Position numbers and translations under genes: made by a program
Origin: an uncultured Alphaproteobacteria bacterium
Lineage (GTDB): Bacteria; Pseudomonadota; Alphaproteobacteria; CAAGCB01; CAG-977
Direction of reading: 5' to 3'
NCBI GenBank assembly: GCA_944393745.1
Contig: CALYBD010000009.1
Span: 1 to 64,000 of the forward strand
DNA length: 64,000 nt
Shown here: positions 51,938 through 61,035 of the stretch, in pieces
Numbering within the stretch: the stretch's first letter is position 1
How the letters are laid out: each line of letters begins with the position of its first letter
Notes under the pieces: generated by a model
Told to the model about the DNA's origin: nothing
Seen by the model: only the letters and a program-made list of their open reading frames with translations
The model's database searches: none

Positions 51938-53029
51938 TTAACGTGTAGCCGCTCTTTTTTTGCTGGCTGCAACGGCAATTGTTTTCCCCTGTTGACGGGA
52001 TTGCGTATTTGTTTTTTGACGCATCATGTTTTTCAACTGGGATTTAAGGTTTGAAAGGTTTTTGATGTTTGTTTTCTGTTTTAATTTTTTCATGCCTTTT
52101 TGTTGAGCCTGCTTGACTTTTTTGGCGATTTTTCCTTTTTGTTCTTTGGCTGCGGCACCGGCAACCTTTAATCCTATTTTTGCACGTTGAACGGCCTTTT
52201 GGGCTTTTGTTTTTTTGCTGATTTTTCCGTCGACGATTTTATTGTTGACGCCGGTTTCTTTTTGCATGGCTGACAGTGTTTTTCTGTCGTTGACCAGTTC
52301 AGCCCTTGCCGCACGTCCTTCAGGTGAATTTGCATAACCGGGGTTGGCGGCAACATTTTTACGATAAGCCGCTTCATGTTTTAAAGATTCGACCGTCATT
52401 TGATCAAAGGCTTTCTGATTTTTACCCAAATCCGAATTGTCATAACGGCGATTAGCCATGTTTTTCTGGGCTTTCTTTAAGGTCTCTTGGGCCTTTTGTG
52501 CTTTATGATCGTTCCGTTCCTGGGCAGAAGTCTTTACTTCTTTTCCGCCCTTATCTTTATTACCTTTATCTTTTCCGTCTTTGGCTTTATCTTTGTTGCC
52601 CTTGTCTTTTCCGTCTTTGGCTTTATCTTTATCTTTGCCCTTATCTTTATCTTTTCCGTCTTTATCTTTTCCGGGATGAAGTGCCTCACGTTCTTCAATG
52701 TTGCTGAGCCATTTGTCGGCTTTGTTTAACAGTTTGGTGGAATAAAAATCAACCGCTTTCAGGTTGGCTATAAACCAATCCTGCAATCTGCCGCTGAATA
52801 TGTTAACCAGCCAGTCCGAAACATTTTTTTCCTCACCCCAAACAAAGGGCGTGTACCCAGGACCTTTTTCTTCTTCGGGTTCTTCGTGCTCTTTGGCTTT
52901 GAAAGCCCCTGTATTTGCAGGTTTTTCCGTACCGGTCATTTCACCGGCATTTCCTTCGTGTGAAGCCCCGTTAAATTCCTGTGATTTTTCATTTGCCTGT
53001 GCTGTAAATTTTTTTTCTTCTTCTGCCAT
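51938..53029 (-). CDS. Lys/Asp-rich basic protein of the T4SS island
   Basis: 363 residues. An acidic N-terminal part is followed by a K-D-G-K repeat region (about 120-165, nearly only K, D, G and N), then a helical module at 188-268 (KNMANRRYDNSDLGKNQKAF and onwards), then a strongly basic tail. The module is closely similar to the C-terminal part of the VirB6-like protein at 54560-56509. GDS-like membrane segments are absent; W residues near 75-110 (SDWLVNIFSGRLQDW, DKWLSNIEE) could be an interface. The role is unknown; a chaperone, effector or scaffold are options. Confidence 0.6.
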   Translation of the reverse strand: MAEEEKKFTAQANEKSQEFNGASHEGNAGEMTGTEKPANTGAFKAKEHEEPEEEKGPGYTPFVWGEEKNVSDWLVNIFSGRLQDWFIANLKAVDFYSTKLLNKADKWLSNIEEREALHPGKDKDGKDKDKGKDKDKAKDGKDKGNKDKAKDGKDKGNKDKGGKEVKTSAQERNDHKAQKAQETLKKAQKNMANRRYDNSDLGKNQKAFDQMTVESLKHEAAYRKNVAANPGYANSPEGRAARAELVNDRKTLSAMQKETGVNNKIVDGKISKKTKAQKAVQRAKIGLKVAGAAAKEQKGKIAKKVKQAQQKGMKKLKQKTNIKNLSNLKSQLKNMMRQKTNTQSRQQGKTIAVAASKKRAATR

Positions 53030-53139
53030 CGGAGCTCTCCTTCAGATTCACGATAACCTAACAACCATCCACGAACAAGTATAGGAAAAAAAGTTTTTTT
53101 TGTCCATAGTGTCATTAAAAGTTCATAAAGAGGGGGTTG

Positions 53140-54303
53140 TTATACTTTTAAATTTTTCAGGAAAGAGGCCAGTTTTTTATTAACCGCCATGGCGTCTTTG
53201 GGGGAGGGTTTAATCAACCCGAAAAATTTTTTTGGCAAACGTTCCATCTGGATCGGCGAAAAAAACAGCGGATTTGTAATTAATGTTTCATAGGCTTTGT
53301 CAGGATCTTTTTTCGCCAGTGTAAAGTAATTGTTGATCAGTTTGCGGGCATCGACGGGAAAATCTTTGCGTTCAATGGCGGTGATAAAGCTTTGTTTGAT
53401 TTCTTTTTCGCTTTCTTCCATTTCCTTGATATCGTCAATGATTTCGTCGGATTCGTTTTGAATATCCGCCATATTAAGCTTTTCCTGAATTAACTGCATA
53501 TCCACTAAAACCGTCAGATAGGCAATCAGAATTTGCTGGGCCGTTGACAATGTTTCCTGATTTTGAACGCGTTTTAATTCCGACTGAATGATCTGTTCCA
53601 GGGGGGCTTTGTTCGCCAGAATACGTTCCATGCCGGTAACAAACGGTGCCATTTCGACAAAATCGTCCAACATGGCGAGAAACAGATCATTGTCTATTTC
53701 TTCAAACAGTTGGGCTGCCTGCAGCGTGTCTTCCGGCAATTCTATCATCATCTGGGGATAGGCGTATCCTTCTTCCCGGGCAACCTGTTGAGTGTAAATG
53801 CGGGTATAAATGTATAAAAGGAACAGTTTGTCCGTGACCAGATCGCGTTTTTCAACAGCTTCTAAAATATCATCGGGTAATTCATACTGAAGGGGCTTTA
53901 CCTCAACATTATTAATAACCTGACCGACAAAAGATTTCCGTTTTGGTTTTGATCCAGCCGGCTGCTGAACAGAAGCAGGGGCAGAAAAGGAGGGCACGGA
54001 CGGCGGAGTCGCCGGCGGTTCAACGGGGGGAGCCTGACGAACGGCCGGTGCCGGTTGTGGCGGCGGGACGGATGCCGGCGGTTGTGGCACCGTTTGCGCG
54101 GTCGCCGGACGAACGGGTTGTTGAACAACGGGACGCTTGACGGGGACTTTAACTAAAGTCGGTTTTGCCGGTGCAGGAACGGCCGTAACGGCAGGAGCCG
54201 CAGGCTGCGGCGCTGCAACCGGGCGTTTTACAAGTACTTTTACCCTTTTGACAAGAACCTTTTTGACAACGGTTTGCGGGACTGTCGATTGTTGCGGATC
54301 CAT
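53140..54303 (-). CDS. Proline-rich protein with helical C-terminal domain
   Basis: 387 residues, not recognised. Residues 1-120 are Pro, Val, Ala and Lys-rich with repeats of V-K-V/K-R-P (KKVLVKRVKVLVKRPV, VKVPVKRPVV). From about 125 the chain is a folded all-helical domain (YELPDDILEAVEKRDLVTDKLFLLYIYTRIYTQQVAREEGY, IDDIKEMEESEKEIKQSFI). No signal or membrane segment is seen. It is the first gene of the leftward arm of the island. Confidence 0.6.
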   Translation of the reverse strand: MDPQQSTVPQTVVKKVLVKRVKVLVKRPVAAPQPAAPAVTAVPAPAKPTLVKVPVKRPVVQQPVRPATAQTVPQPPASVPPPQPAPAVRQAPPVEPPATPPSVPSFSAPASVQQPAGSKPKRKSFVGQVINNVEVKPLQYELPDDILEAVEKRDLVTDKLFLLYIYTRIYTQQVAREEGYAYPQMMIELPEDTLQAAQLFEEIDNDLFLAMLDDFVEMAPFVTGMERILANKAPLEQIIQSELKRVQNQETLSTAQQILIAYLTVLVDMQLIQEKLNMADIQNESDEIIDDIKEMEESEKEIKQSFITAIERKDFPVDARKLINNYFTLAKKDPDKAYETLITNPLFFSPIQMERLPKKFFGLIKPSPKDAMAVNKKLASFLKNLKV

Positions 54304-54414
54304 AGTTGTTCTTTAATATCTGTTTGTTATGATGTAAACCAATGTTAAAAGAAAAGTGGGGCGAAGTCAAAAAACTTCTCTGTTAATATTATAAAAAAAA
54401 ACTGTTAAATACAG

Positions 54415-54434
54415 TGATTTTTTACAAAAAATCA
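54415..54434. promoter_or_regulatory. Dyad operator in the divergent region of the T4SS island
   Basis: TGATTTTTT (54415-54423), AC, AAAAAATCA (54426-54434): perfect 9-bp arms, followed by further AAAAATC copies. It lies in the 256-base divergent region between the two arms, where a regulator such as the double-HTH protein at 59923 could bind. Confidence 0.55.
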
Positions 54435-54559
54435 AAAAATCAAAAAAATGTCATATTTCTGTGTATGATTTTGTACTATTCTGAAGAAAGTAGGATTCTG
54501 ACAGACGTATGTGTTTGTCTGCAATGGATAAGAGGGCTCTGCCTGAAAGGATGTTCGGC

Positions 54560-56509
54560 ATGAAAAAATACAATAAAAACAAAGTGATTTTTTTATCGCA
54601 TATGTTTTTGATGGCGTTCTTTTTGATCGTTGTGCCCTTGACTCCCGTGTGGGCAGGATTTGAAACGCTTCCTTTTACACCCCTGAACAAAGGTAACTGT
54701 TCCTTATTAACTGAAGTAGAAGCTGCAATAGAAAAGAAGTGGTGGGAAAAACCGTTGGATTCGGTTTTAACGGCTTCCGTTCAGGTGGGAAATTCCGTCT
54801 TTGATTCCGTTGCTCTGGGGGCTGAAAAGCTGATGTTTGTCGGTATGGGATTGTGGTTGGCGCTGTTTACGTTAAAAGTTGTCGGCAGTATGACGGAATC
54901 CGATCCGATGGAAAATATGACAAAAATCGGCGGTATGATGCTAAAAGTGGGGATTGCTTCCGCGCTGTTACGCCATCGGGATTTCTTTTTTGAATATTTT
55001 ATTGCCACGGTCGTTCAGGCCGGTGCCGGATTCGTGCACACGGATGTGCTTACTAAGATAGGAGGAACGAGAACTCCGCCTGAAATCCAAATGAGCGGAG
55101 GGGGACTGGATTCGGTTGCCGCAGCATTAAAGGAAATGGCGAACGGTATTCATGAATCGGTCGCAGATGTTAAGGGGCGGGCGAACTTTTTGCAGTGTAT
55201 CGGAAAAATTCATCAGCTGTCCCTTGGTCCTATTAAGCTTGGTCCCATTCAGGATCCGAAGGTTTGGGCTTCCGGTTGTGCAATGTGGATGGGGGCGCAG
55301 GTGTTTATGTTTGCCTTCCCGTTTTTCTTAATTGACGCCTGCTTCCGTTTGGGGGTTGTTGCGGCTTTAAGTCCTCTGTTTATTATTTCATGGGTTTTCC
55401 CTGCGACAAAAGGTTTGGCCGGCAAAGGTTGGGCCGCGTTATTGAATCTGGCTTTTACCTTCATGATTATTAAGATTACCATGGTTATCTCTGTCAAATT
55501 GTTGATGGGCGGAACGGGCCTGGACGAAATGACGGATGATGATACGAGCAAGAAAAAGTTTGTTTGTATTTATCGTTGGTTCAGTATGGGCGGAACAGAT
55601 GTCTGTGCGGATCAGGAAGAAACGGATACCAACGGTCTGTTTGTCTATTTGGTTTGTGTTGTGTACGGTTTGATGTTGTTAAAGAACGGCAGTCAGTTGG
55701 CAGGATTCTTTTCAGGGGCTAATTTCTCTGATGAAAATGCGTTTCAGGCATTTAAAGGTGCCGGGGCGATTACCGGTCGGGCTGTTAAAGACAGTGTCAG
55801 TTTGGCCGGTGCGGCAAAGGATCGTGTCCAGTTGCATAAAGATCGCAAGGCTGCGCGTACATATGAAAAGGATCAGCGTGCGAGAGAGGCGGCGAAAAAC
55901 GGCGGACCGGCTTATAATCCGTCCGATTCCCAGCGAAGGAAGGTTGAAAAGGCTAAAAAACGTTTGCAAAGTCAGCGTGTCGGTGCTTTGGGCAAGGACG
56001 GAAAAGAAAACGGGGATGCTATGGCAAAGTTGCTGGAAAACGGCAAAGCCAGAACGGCGTTGCGCCTTGCGACCCTTGGTCTTGCCGGCAAGAATTATGG
56101 TTCGAGTTATACCGAACGCAGTTCTGCCGAATTGCAGGATCTGAAATCTGTCGGACGAAATTCCTTTAAATCAAGGGATACAAAATCCATGGCCGATACG
56201 GCTGAAAAGAATATGGCGAAACGTAAATACGACAATACGCCTCAGGGACAAAATCAAAAGGCGTATGACCAAATGACGGTGGATAATTTAAAGAAATCGG
56301 CCGAATACCGGGAAAAATGCCGTAAGGACGTTAATTTTGCTTCTTCTGATGCCGGTCGTCAGATGAGCAAAGAGTTGGCACAAGACAAGCTGGCCCTGCG
56401 GGACATGAAGCGGGAACACGGTTGTGATGACAAGATTTTGGATCCCAATTTTAATCCGAATCCTCAGCCGTCGTCGGTAAATTTTGAAAATCTTTCTTCA
56501 TTTAAATAA
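54560..56509 (+). CDS. VirB6/TrbL-like T4SS membrane protein with a C-terminal extension
   Basis: 649 residues. A signal-like start (KKYNKNKVIFLSHMFLMAFFLIVVPLTPVWAG) is followed by about six hydrophobic segments to near 410 (LSPLFIISWVFPATKGLAGKGWAALLNLAFTFMIIK is the motif shared by all three paralogues here). The last 240 residues are soluble and basic and end in the module shared with the gene at 51938 (KNMAKRKYDN, QKAYDQMTV, near 549-630). Large soluble extensions on VirB6 are typical of Rickettsiales T4SS. AAAGGAT precedes ATG 54560; the frame stays open to 54509. Confidence 0.78.
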   Translation: MKKYNKNKVIFLSHMFLMAFFLIVVPLTPVWAGFETLPFTPLNKGNCSLLTEVEAAIEKKWWEKPLDSVLTASVQVGNSVFDSVALGAEKLMFVGMGLWLALFTLKVVGSMTESDPMENMTKIGGMMLKVGIASALLRHRDFFFEYFIATVVQAGAGFVHTDVLTKIGGTRTPPEIQMSGGGLDSVAAALKEMANGIHESVADVKGRANFLQCIGKIHQLSLGPIKLGPIQDPKVWASGCAMWMGAQVFMFAFPFFLIDACFRLGVVAALSPLFIISWVFPATKGLAGKGWAALLNLAFTFMIIKITMVISVKLLMGGTGLDEMTDDDTSKKKFVCIYRWFSMGGTDVCADQEETDTNGLFVYLVCVVYGLMLLKNGSQLAGFFSGANFSDENAFQAFKGAGAITGRAVKDSVSLAGAAKDRVQLHKDRKAARTYEKDQRAREAAKNGGPAYNPSDSQRRKVEKAKKRLQSQRVGALGKDGKENGDAMAKLLENGKARTALRLATLGLAGKNYGSSYTERSSAELQDLKSVGRNSFKSRDTKSMADTAEKNMAKRKYDNTPQGQNQKAYDQMTVDNLKKSAEYREKCRKDVNFASSDAGRQMSKELAQDKLALRDMKREHGCDDKILDPNFNPNPQPSSVNFENLSSFK

Positions 56510-56609
56510 TACGGATCGGAGGAAAAACATCTAACAGGGTTACATGGCAATCAAAGATCATCTGTAAAATTTAAGACGGACAGACTTTACAGGAGTAAAG
56601 GGCAAACAA

Positions 56610-58094
56610 ATGGTGAAGCAAAAAAGGTTATTGTTACAAAAAGACCGGATCGCACGAATAGTGTGTGTGTTGCTGTTTGTCTTTTGTCTGACATGTTTGT
56701 CCGGTTGCAGTCTGGTCAGCGGCGGTTCACAGGGAAATGAAGCTGTTAACGCCGAGAAGGAAACCATGAGCTGCTGGACCTGTTCTCTTTTTGAATTGGC
56801 GTTCCGGGTTATTGACAGTATGTCTGTTAACCTCATGGCTTCTATTGCCGACAGCTCTGTTTCGCTGTTGGGGGTGTGTTATGCGTTGTGGCTGGCTATT
56901 TATATTTTAAAGTATGTCAGTGCCATGAATGCTCCTGATACGGGGGCCTTTTGGAAAGGATTGGCTGTCCAGACGTTTTTTGTAACTCTCGGTGCCGGTA
57001 TGTTGCGGGATTTGGGATCCGGTTCTTCATCGTCTGTCATAGAAATGATTACAGATCCTATTTTTACGGGATTTGTTGATACGGGGTTAATGATTATCAA
57101 TGCTTCCGGCCTGAGCTTTTCTTGTCCTTCTCAGGGCAGTCCGGAAGCCGGAATGGTTTGTCTGATTTCCGCTCTGCAGGGGAAATTAAATGTTTCTGTC
57201 GGCATCTCGTATCTTTCAATTGTTGCGGGGCCGACGATTTTCGTCATGATGGTCGGTGCCGGGATTTATTGTGTTTCAATCTTTATGATGCTTTATTTCC
57301 CGGTGTTGTTGCTGGACTGTGTTTTCAGATATTGCATTTTAATCGCTTTGCTGCCGCTGATTGTTGTCGCGTTCTGTTTTAAAATAACCCGTGGCTTTGC
57401 AAAGCAGGGCGGACAGATTATGGTTGAAATCGGCCTGGCTATTGTCGGGATGTGTGTGTTTACGGCCGTGACTGTCGAAGTAATTCATCAATATATCGAT
57501 GAATTTATACCATATGTTCGCAATCCTTTGTATTTTTTGGACGACCCGAGTTCAATGGACAAAGTGATGAACGGTCCGGGGATTACAGGGTTGATTTTTG
57601 TTATTCTGTTCCTGATTTATTTCGCCGATGTTATTTTGGATTTGATGGGAATGTTTTCTGAGGGAGCCGGCGGGCTCGGGAAAACGGCGCAATCAACGTA
57701 CAGCGGTGTCAAAAATCTTTCCAAAACGGGGATGCAGGCGGCTAGGTTCGGAATAAACCGCGGTATGCGTATAAAGGATAAAAAAGCCATCAAGGATCGT
57801 GAAAAACTGATGAAAAAACAGGGCAGCGGCAAGGAGTTGACGGATAAGGAAAAGAAAAAGCTGGAAAAGGCAAACGATCGTTTATCCGATCGTGGTTTCT
57901 TGGCAACAGACAGAAAAGGAAATCTGCATAAAACGCAGGCATATGACAACTTAAACAAAGGCAAAGGGCTGAGAAATTGGGCAAAGGGAATAGGAGAAGA
58001 TTGGCATTCGAATCCGATGAGGAGTTCTCTTGATCGGCGAGACCATAGCGCAAACAAGGTAAGCGACGGTTTTAAAGGATATTTGGACGATTAA
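56610..58094 (+). CDS. VirB6/TrbL-like membrane protein, lipoprotein-type start
   Basis: 494 residues. IARIVCVLLFVFCLTCLSGCSLV is a lipoprotein signal with LSGC lipobox, followed by MSCWTCSLFELAF, about seven membrane helices including LLPLIVVAFCFKITRGFAKQGGQIMVEI, and a basic soluble C terminus of about 130 residues. The CWxC motif just after the signal is also present in the third paralogue (HCWSCQIF). It lies 100 bases after the first VirB6-like gene and is probably in the same transcript. Confidence 0.75.
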   Translation: MVKQKRLLLQKDRIARIVCVLLFVFCLTCLSGCSLVSGGSQGNEAVNAEKETMSCWTCSLFELAFRVIDSMSVNLMASIADSSVSLLGVCYALWLAIYILKYVSAMNAPDTGAFWKGLAVQTFFVTLGAGMLRDLGSGSSSSVIEMITDPIFTGFVDTGLMIINASGLSFSCPSQGSPEAGMVCLISALQGKLNVSVGISYLSIVAGPTIFVMMVGAGIYCVSIFMMLYFPVLLLDCVFRYCILIALLPLIVVAFCFKITRGFAKQGGQIMVEIGLAIVGMCVFTAVTVEVIHQYIDEFIPYVRNPLYFLDDPSSMDKVMNGPGITGLIFVILFLIYFADVILDLMGMFSEGAGGLGKTAQSTYSGVKNLSKTGMQAARFGINRGMRIKDKKAIKDREKLMKKQGSGKELTDKEKKKLEKANDRLSDRGFLATDRKGNLHKTQAYDNLNKGKGLRNWAKGIGEDWHSNPMRSSLDRRDHSANKVSDGFKGYLDD

Positions 58095-58108
58095 GAGGTT
58101 GGGATTGT

Positions 58109-58315
58109 ATGTCCAAGTGGCAACAATATATTGTGTTGGGAGGAATACTTTTTATTTTTCAAACAAAAGGGGTACGACAGATTTTTCAGTCATCATCTTT
58201 TTTGTATACGGTGTGCGGAACGATAGCTGTTTTATTGGTTGTGGCTGTAATTGCTTCTGTTTGTACGGAAAAGCGTAAAGAAAAACAAAAAGAGGAAGAC
58301 GATATGTCTTTGTGA
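58109..58315 (+). CDS. Small membrane protein between VirB6-like genes
   Basis: 68 residues: a short amphipathic start (MSKWQQYIVLGGILFIFQTK), one membrane helix (FLYTVCGTIAVLLVVAVIASVC) and a charged tail (TEKRKEKQKEEDD). AAGAGG before the ATG and its position 14 bases after one VirB6-like gene and 22 before another support a real gene. Small bitopic proteins are often T4SS channel parts, but none is recognised. Confidence 0.6.
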   Translation: MSKWQQYIVLGGILFIFQTKGVRQIFQSSSFLYTVCGTIAVLLVVAVIASVCTEKRKEKQKEEDDMSL

Positions 58316-58337
58316 AGATAAAGAAAGGTTTTGGCAT

Positions 58338-59807
58338 ATGACGAAACAATTTGTGTTAAAACGATTATTGATCGGGCTGCTGTTATTCTGCAGCGTGTTC
58401 GCATATGCTTCGTCCAACAATGCTGTTGCCGGCGGAATGGACGATATGACGATGGACATCTTCTGCGATTCCTGGGACAAAAATATGGAGGATTACTCTG
58501 ACCAGGAACATTGCTGGAGCTGTCAGATTTTTATGCTTTTCTTTGATGCCGCAAATAAAACGGCAGGACAGATCAATAATGCTTTGTCCGGTCCGATCGG
58601 AAAAGTAATTTTAATCGGAGTTTCTTTATTTGTTGTATTTAATACGCTGTTTTTCTTTGGAAATGTTAATGATGCTCCTGATATAATGGCTTTTTTGACA
58701 AAAATCGGCGGCATTATTTTAAAGGCAGGCTTTGCATACTGTTTTTTAAAGGGCGGGTCAGCGCTGGCGTTTGATTATATTGTCAGTCCTGTTTTAACGG
58801 AGGCCGCAAATCTGGCGGTGATGATTCTTGATTCCACCGATACAAATGCCGTTGAATGCAGTATTGTAATGGACGGCGGGTCTGCTCTTTCGCCTATGGG
58901 AGAAGGCGTGCGCAGTTCTTTGGACTGTATGATTAAAAAGATTGCTTCCGGCATGGCGCGCAGTCAGTCGATTGCTCAGGGGTTGCGTTGCGGGGCCTTT
59001 TTCTGGTTCGAAGTCGGTCTGCCGTGGTTTATTCCGATTCCGCTCCCTCACTTTTTTATTCCTAATCCGCTGATGTGGCTGGTCGGCATCATGTTGGGCT
59101 GTTTGTTCTGGCTTATTTCTTTTATGTTCCCGATTGCCATGTTGGACGTTATTTTCCGGATCGGATTGATTGTCGGTATGCTGCCGTTATTTATCGCTGC
59201 TTGGGTCTTTCCGATTACGACAACTTATGCCAAAACGGCATGGGAAATTTTCCTGCATTCTTGTCTGGTCTTTGCCATTACGGGCATTACGGTGTGTATG
59301 ATTGTCATGATGCTTGAATCTGCTTGGAGCGCCGGCGACAGCGCTGTTTTGGAAGATTTCCAGAAAAAAATGGAAGCCAGCGCTTATGTCGAAGCATGGG
59401 ATCTGTTGTTTGATAACGGCGGTTTGGCCAGTTTGTTCATTGTCATCAGTGTCGGTGTCTGGGGACTGTATGTTGCTCCTCAGGCAGATAAGATGTCAGG
59501 ACAGTTCGTCGGAAAGGATTTCCCTACAAGTTGCGGAATCCGTGCCATTCGCGGTACGATCTTTTTCATCATGGATGTTATTTTGTTTATCATTACATTG
59601 ATTTCATTCGGTGCAACTTCCTGTCTGTATGTATTAAAAGTGGCTAAACACGTTGCAGACGGCGTGGAAAAAGTCGAACAGCTGAAAAAGAGAATTGAAA
59701 AAATCAGACAATTCCGTAAAAAGTTGGATAAAATTCAACGAAAGGCCAATACGGTTAAAGACAGAGTTGGAAAAGCTGCGGATGCTTTCAAACAGGGGGA
59801 TAGCTGA
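58338..59807 (+). CDS. VirB6/TrbL-like membrane protein, third paralogue
   Basis: 489 residues. A signal peptide (LLIGLLLFCSVFAYASS), then HCWSCQIFMLFF, seven or so helices with MLPLFIAAWVFPITTTYAKTAWEIFLHSCLVFAI (the shared paralogue motif), and a coiled C terminus (VEQLKKRIEKIRQFRKKLDKIQRK). The conserved motif, the Cys pair and similar length make it a paralogue of the gene at 56610. AAAGG before ATG 58338 is the best start; an open frame reaches back to 58251 through the small gene. Confidence 0.76.
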   Translation: MTKQFVLKRLLIGLLLFCSVFAYASSNNAVAGGMDDMTMDIFCDSWDKNMEDYSDQEHCWSCQIFMLFFDAANKTAGQINNALSGPIGKVILIGVSLFVVFNTLFFFGNVNDAPDIMAFLTKIGGIILKAGFAYCFLKGGSALAFDYIVSPVLTEAANLAVMILDSTDTNAVECSIVMDGGSALSPMGEGVRSSLDCMIKKIASGMARSQSIAQGLRCGAFFWFEVGLPWFIPIPLPHFFIPNPLMWLVGIMLGCLFWLISFMFPIAMLDVIFRIGLIVGMLPLFIAAWVFPITTTYAKTAWEIFLHSCLVFAITGITVCMIVMMLESAWSAGDSAVLEDFQKKMEASAYVEAWDLLFDNGGLASLFIVISVGVWGLYVAPQADKMSGQFVGKDFPTSCGIRAIRGTIFFIMDVILFIITLISFGATSCLYVLKVAKHVADGVEKVEQLKKRIEKIRQFRKKLDKIQRKANTVKDRVGKAADAFKQGDS

Positions 59808-59922
59808 TTTTTTAAAAATCTGTTTTTTACGCACCCAAGTGTTGTAATTTTTTTTCAAAACGGCTATAAAAAGAAGGGCCGGGGTTTTTCGGTCTTTGTT
59901 TGACAGATAAGGGGCGTTGTGA

Positions 59923-60918
59923 ATGGAAGAGATTATCTTTCCGAATCAGATTCGTATGTATCGCCGTGTGCGTGGTCGTTCGATGCAGGAATTGGCCGAT
60001 TTTTTGGGGGTCAGTCTTTCCGCGGTCAGCAAAATTGAAAAAGGATACAGACGCATAGACCAGGAACAACTGGTGCGTATTGCCGAATTTTTGGATTGTC
60101 CGTTGCAGGAAATTTTTGTAAATGAAGCCAGTTCTCAGCCGGATGTCGTTCAGGCTTGGCGGCGCGAACAGGAACGGCGCAATCGTGTTAATGAGCGCGG
60201 CGGCTTGAAAATGCTGGGGGCCGGGCTGCGCTATATCCGCGGACAGAAAAATTTAACTTTGGCAGATGTTGCCGACGGATCCGAATTGACGTTGTCTGTT
60301 TATCACCGTATCGAAATGGGACAGCGCGAAGTATCCGAAGACGAAATTTCCAGAATTGCCCGGGCGTTAGGTTACACAAACGATGAACTGCAAAAACAGA
60401 TTTATGATCTGGACAAGGCCGGCGCTTTGGAAGAATTTATTCAAAGAAACGATGCGCGTTATCGTACGATTTCCGGGGTTAAGGCCGGATATCCCGAATT
60501 GCCGGTGTCAAAAGTGGCCGGGCTCAGACAGGATCGTGCCGATATTGTTCTGCAGGTTTACGGACAGGCCGGTGAAAACGGAGTCGTGGTGATCGATCGT
60601 CAGGCTGCTTTGGGAACGGTCACCTGTTCGGCCGGTGCGGTTAATCCGATGTCGTCTTATGCCGTTTCTTTATGCACGCGCCGTCTGGGAAATTTACTGC
60701 CGGCACGTTCTGTTTTAATTGTTGACCCGACAAAAATGGTGGGGCTGGGGGATATTGCCGTTATGTATCTGAATGAAACGGAGGCCCGGCTGATCAGTGT
60801 GCGGGAGGATATTGACGGCAAACTGTACGGCGTTTTATGGAATCCCGAAGAAAAAATTGAAATTCCCGAAGATAAAGCATCGGCTTTACATCGGGTGGTT
60901 CAGATTCATCTGCCGTAA
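59923..60918 (+). CDS. Double-HTH regulator with S24/LexA-like C-terminal domain
   Basis: 331 residues. The first XRE helix-turn-helix is at about 9-63 (MQELADFLGVSLSAVSKIEKGYRRI), the second at about 97-155 (LTLADVADGSELTLSVYHRIEMGQREVSEDEI). The C-terminal 120 residues look like a LexA/S24 beta fold (LLPARSVLIVDPTKMVGLGDIAVMYLNE), but the catalytic Ser and Lys of self-cleaving members are not in place. It follows the third VirB6-like gene by 115 bases and may control the island. AAGGGG precedes ATG 59923. Confidence 0.72.
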   Translation: MEEIIFPNQIRMYRRVRGRSMQELADFLGVSLSAVSKIEKGYRRIDQEQLVRIAEFLDCPLQEIFVNEASSQPDVVQAWRREQERRNRVNERGGLKMLGAGLRYIRGQKNLTLADVADGSELTLSVYHRIEMGQREVSEDEISRIARALGYTNDELQKQIYDLDKAGALEEFIQRNDARYRTISGVKAGYPELPVSKVAGLRQDRADIVLQVYGQAGENGVVVIDRQAALGTVTCSAGAVNPMSSYAVSLCTRRLGNLLPARSVLIVDPTKMVGLGDIAVMYLNETEARLISVREDIDGKLYGVLWNPEEKIEIPEDKASALHRVVQIHLP

Positions 60919-60938
60919 AAATTTCGTTTAAAATAAAA

Positions 60939-61010
60939 ACACCGCGGATTAAAGATATATTAATCTGCGGTGTCGTAGTATGATGCTGAATATCCCCAAT
61001 GCGGGGATAT
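60939..61010 (+). promoter_or_regulatory. Two hairpins between the regulator and the large repeat gene
   Basis: ACACCGCGGATTAA (60939-60952) pairs with TTAATCTGCGGTGT (60960-60973) over 14 positions with one G-T pair, then ATATCCCC (60990-60997) pairs with GGGGATAT (61003-61010). Neither has a T tract, so they are more likely mRNA stabilising or processing sites than terminators. Confidence 0.55.
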
Positions 61011-61035
61011 ATGGCCATGCCTGTCTGGAGAAAAA

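Noticed and set aside
59923-60918. Self-cleaving LexA/CI-type repressor
   Set aside because: The C-terminal fold looks S24-like, but I do not find the cleavage site or the Ser-Lys pair.
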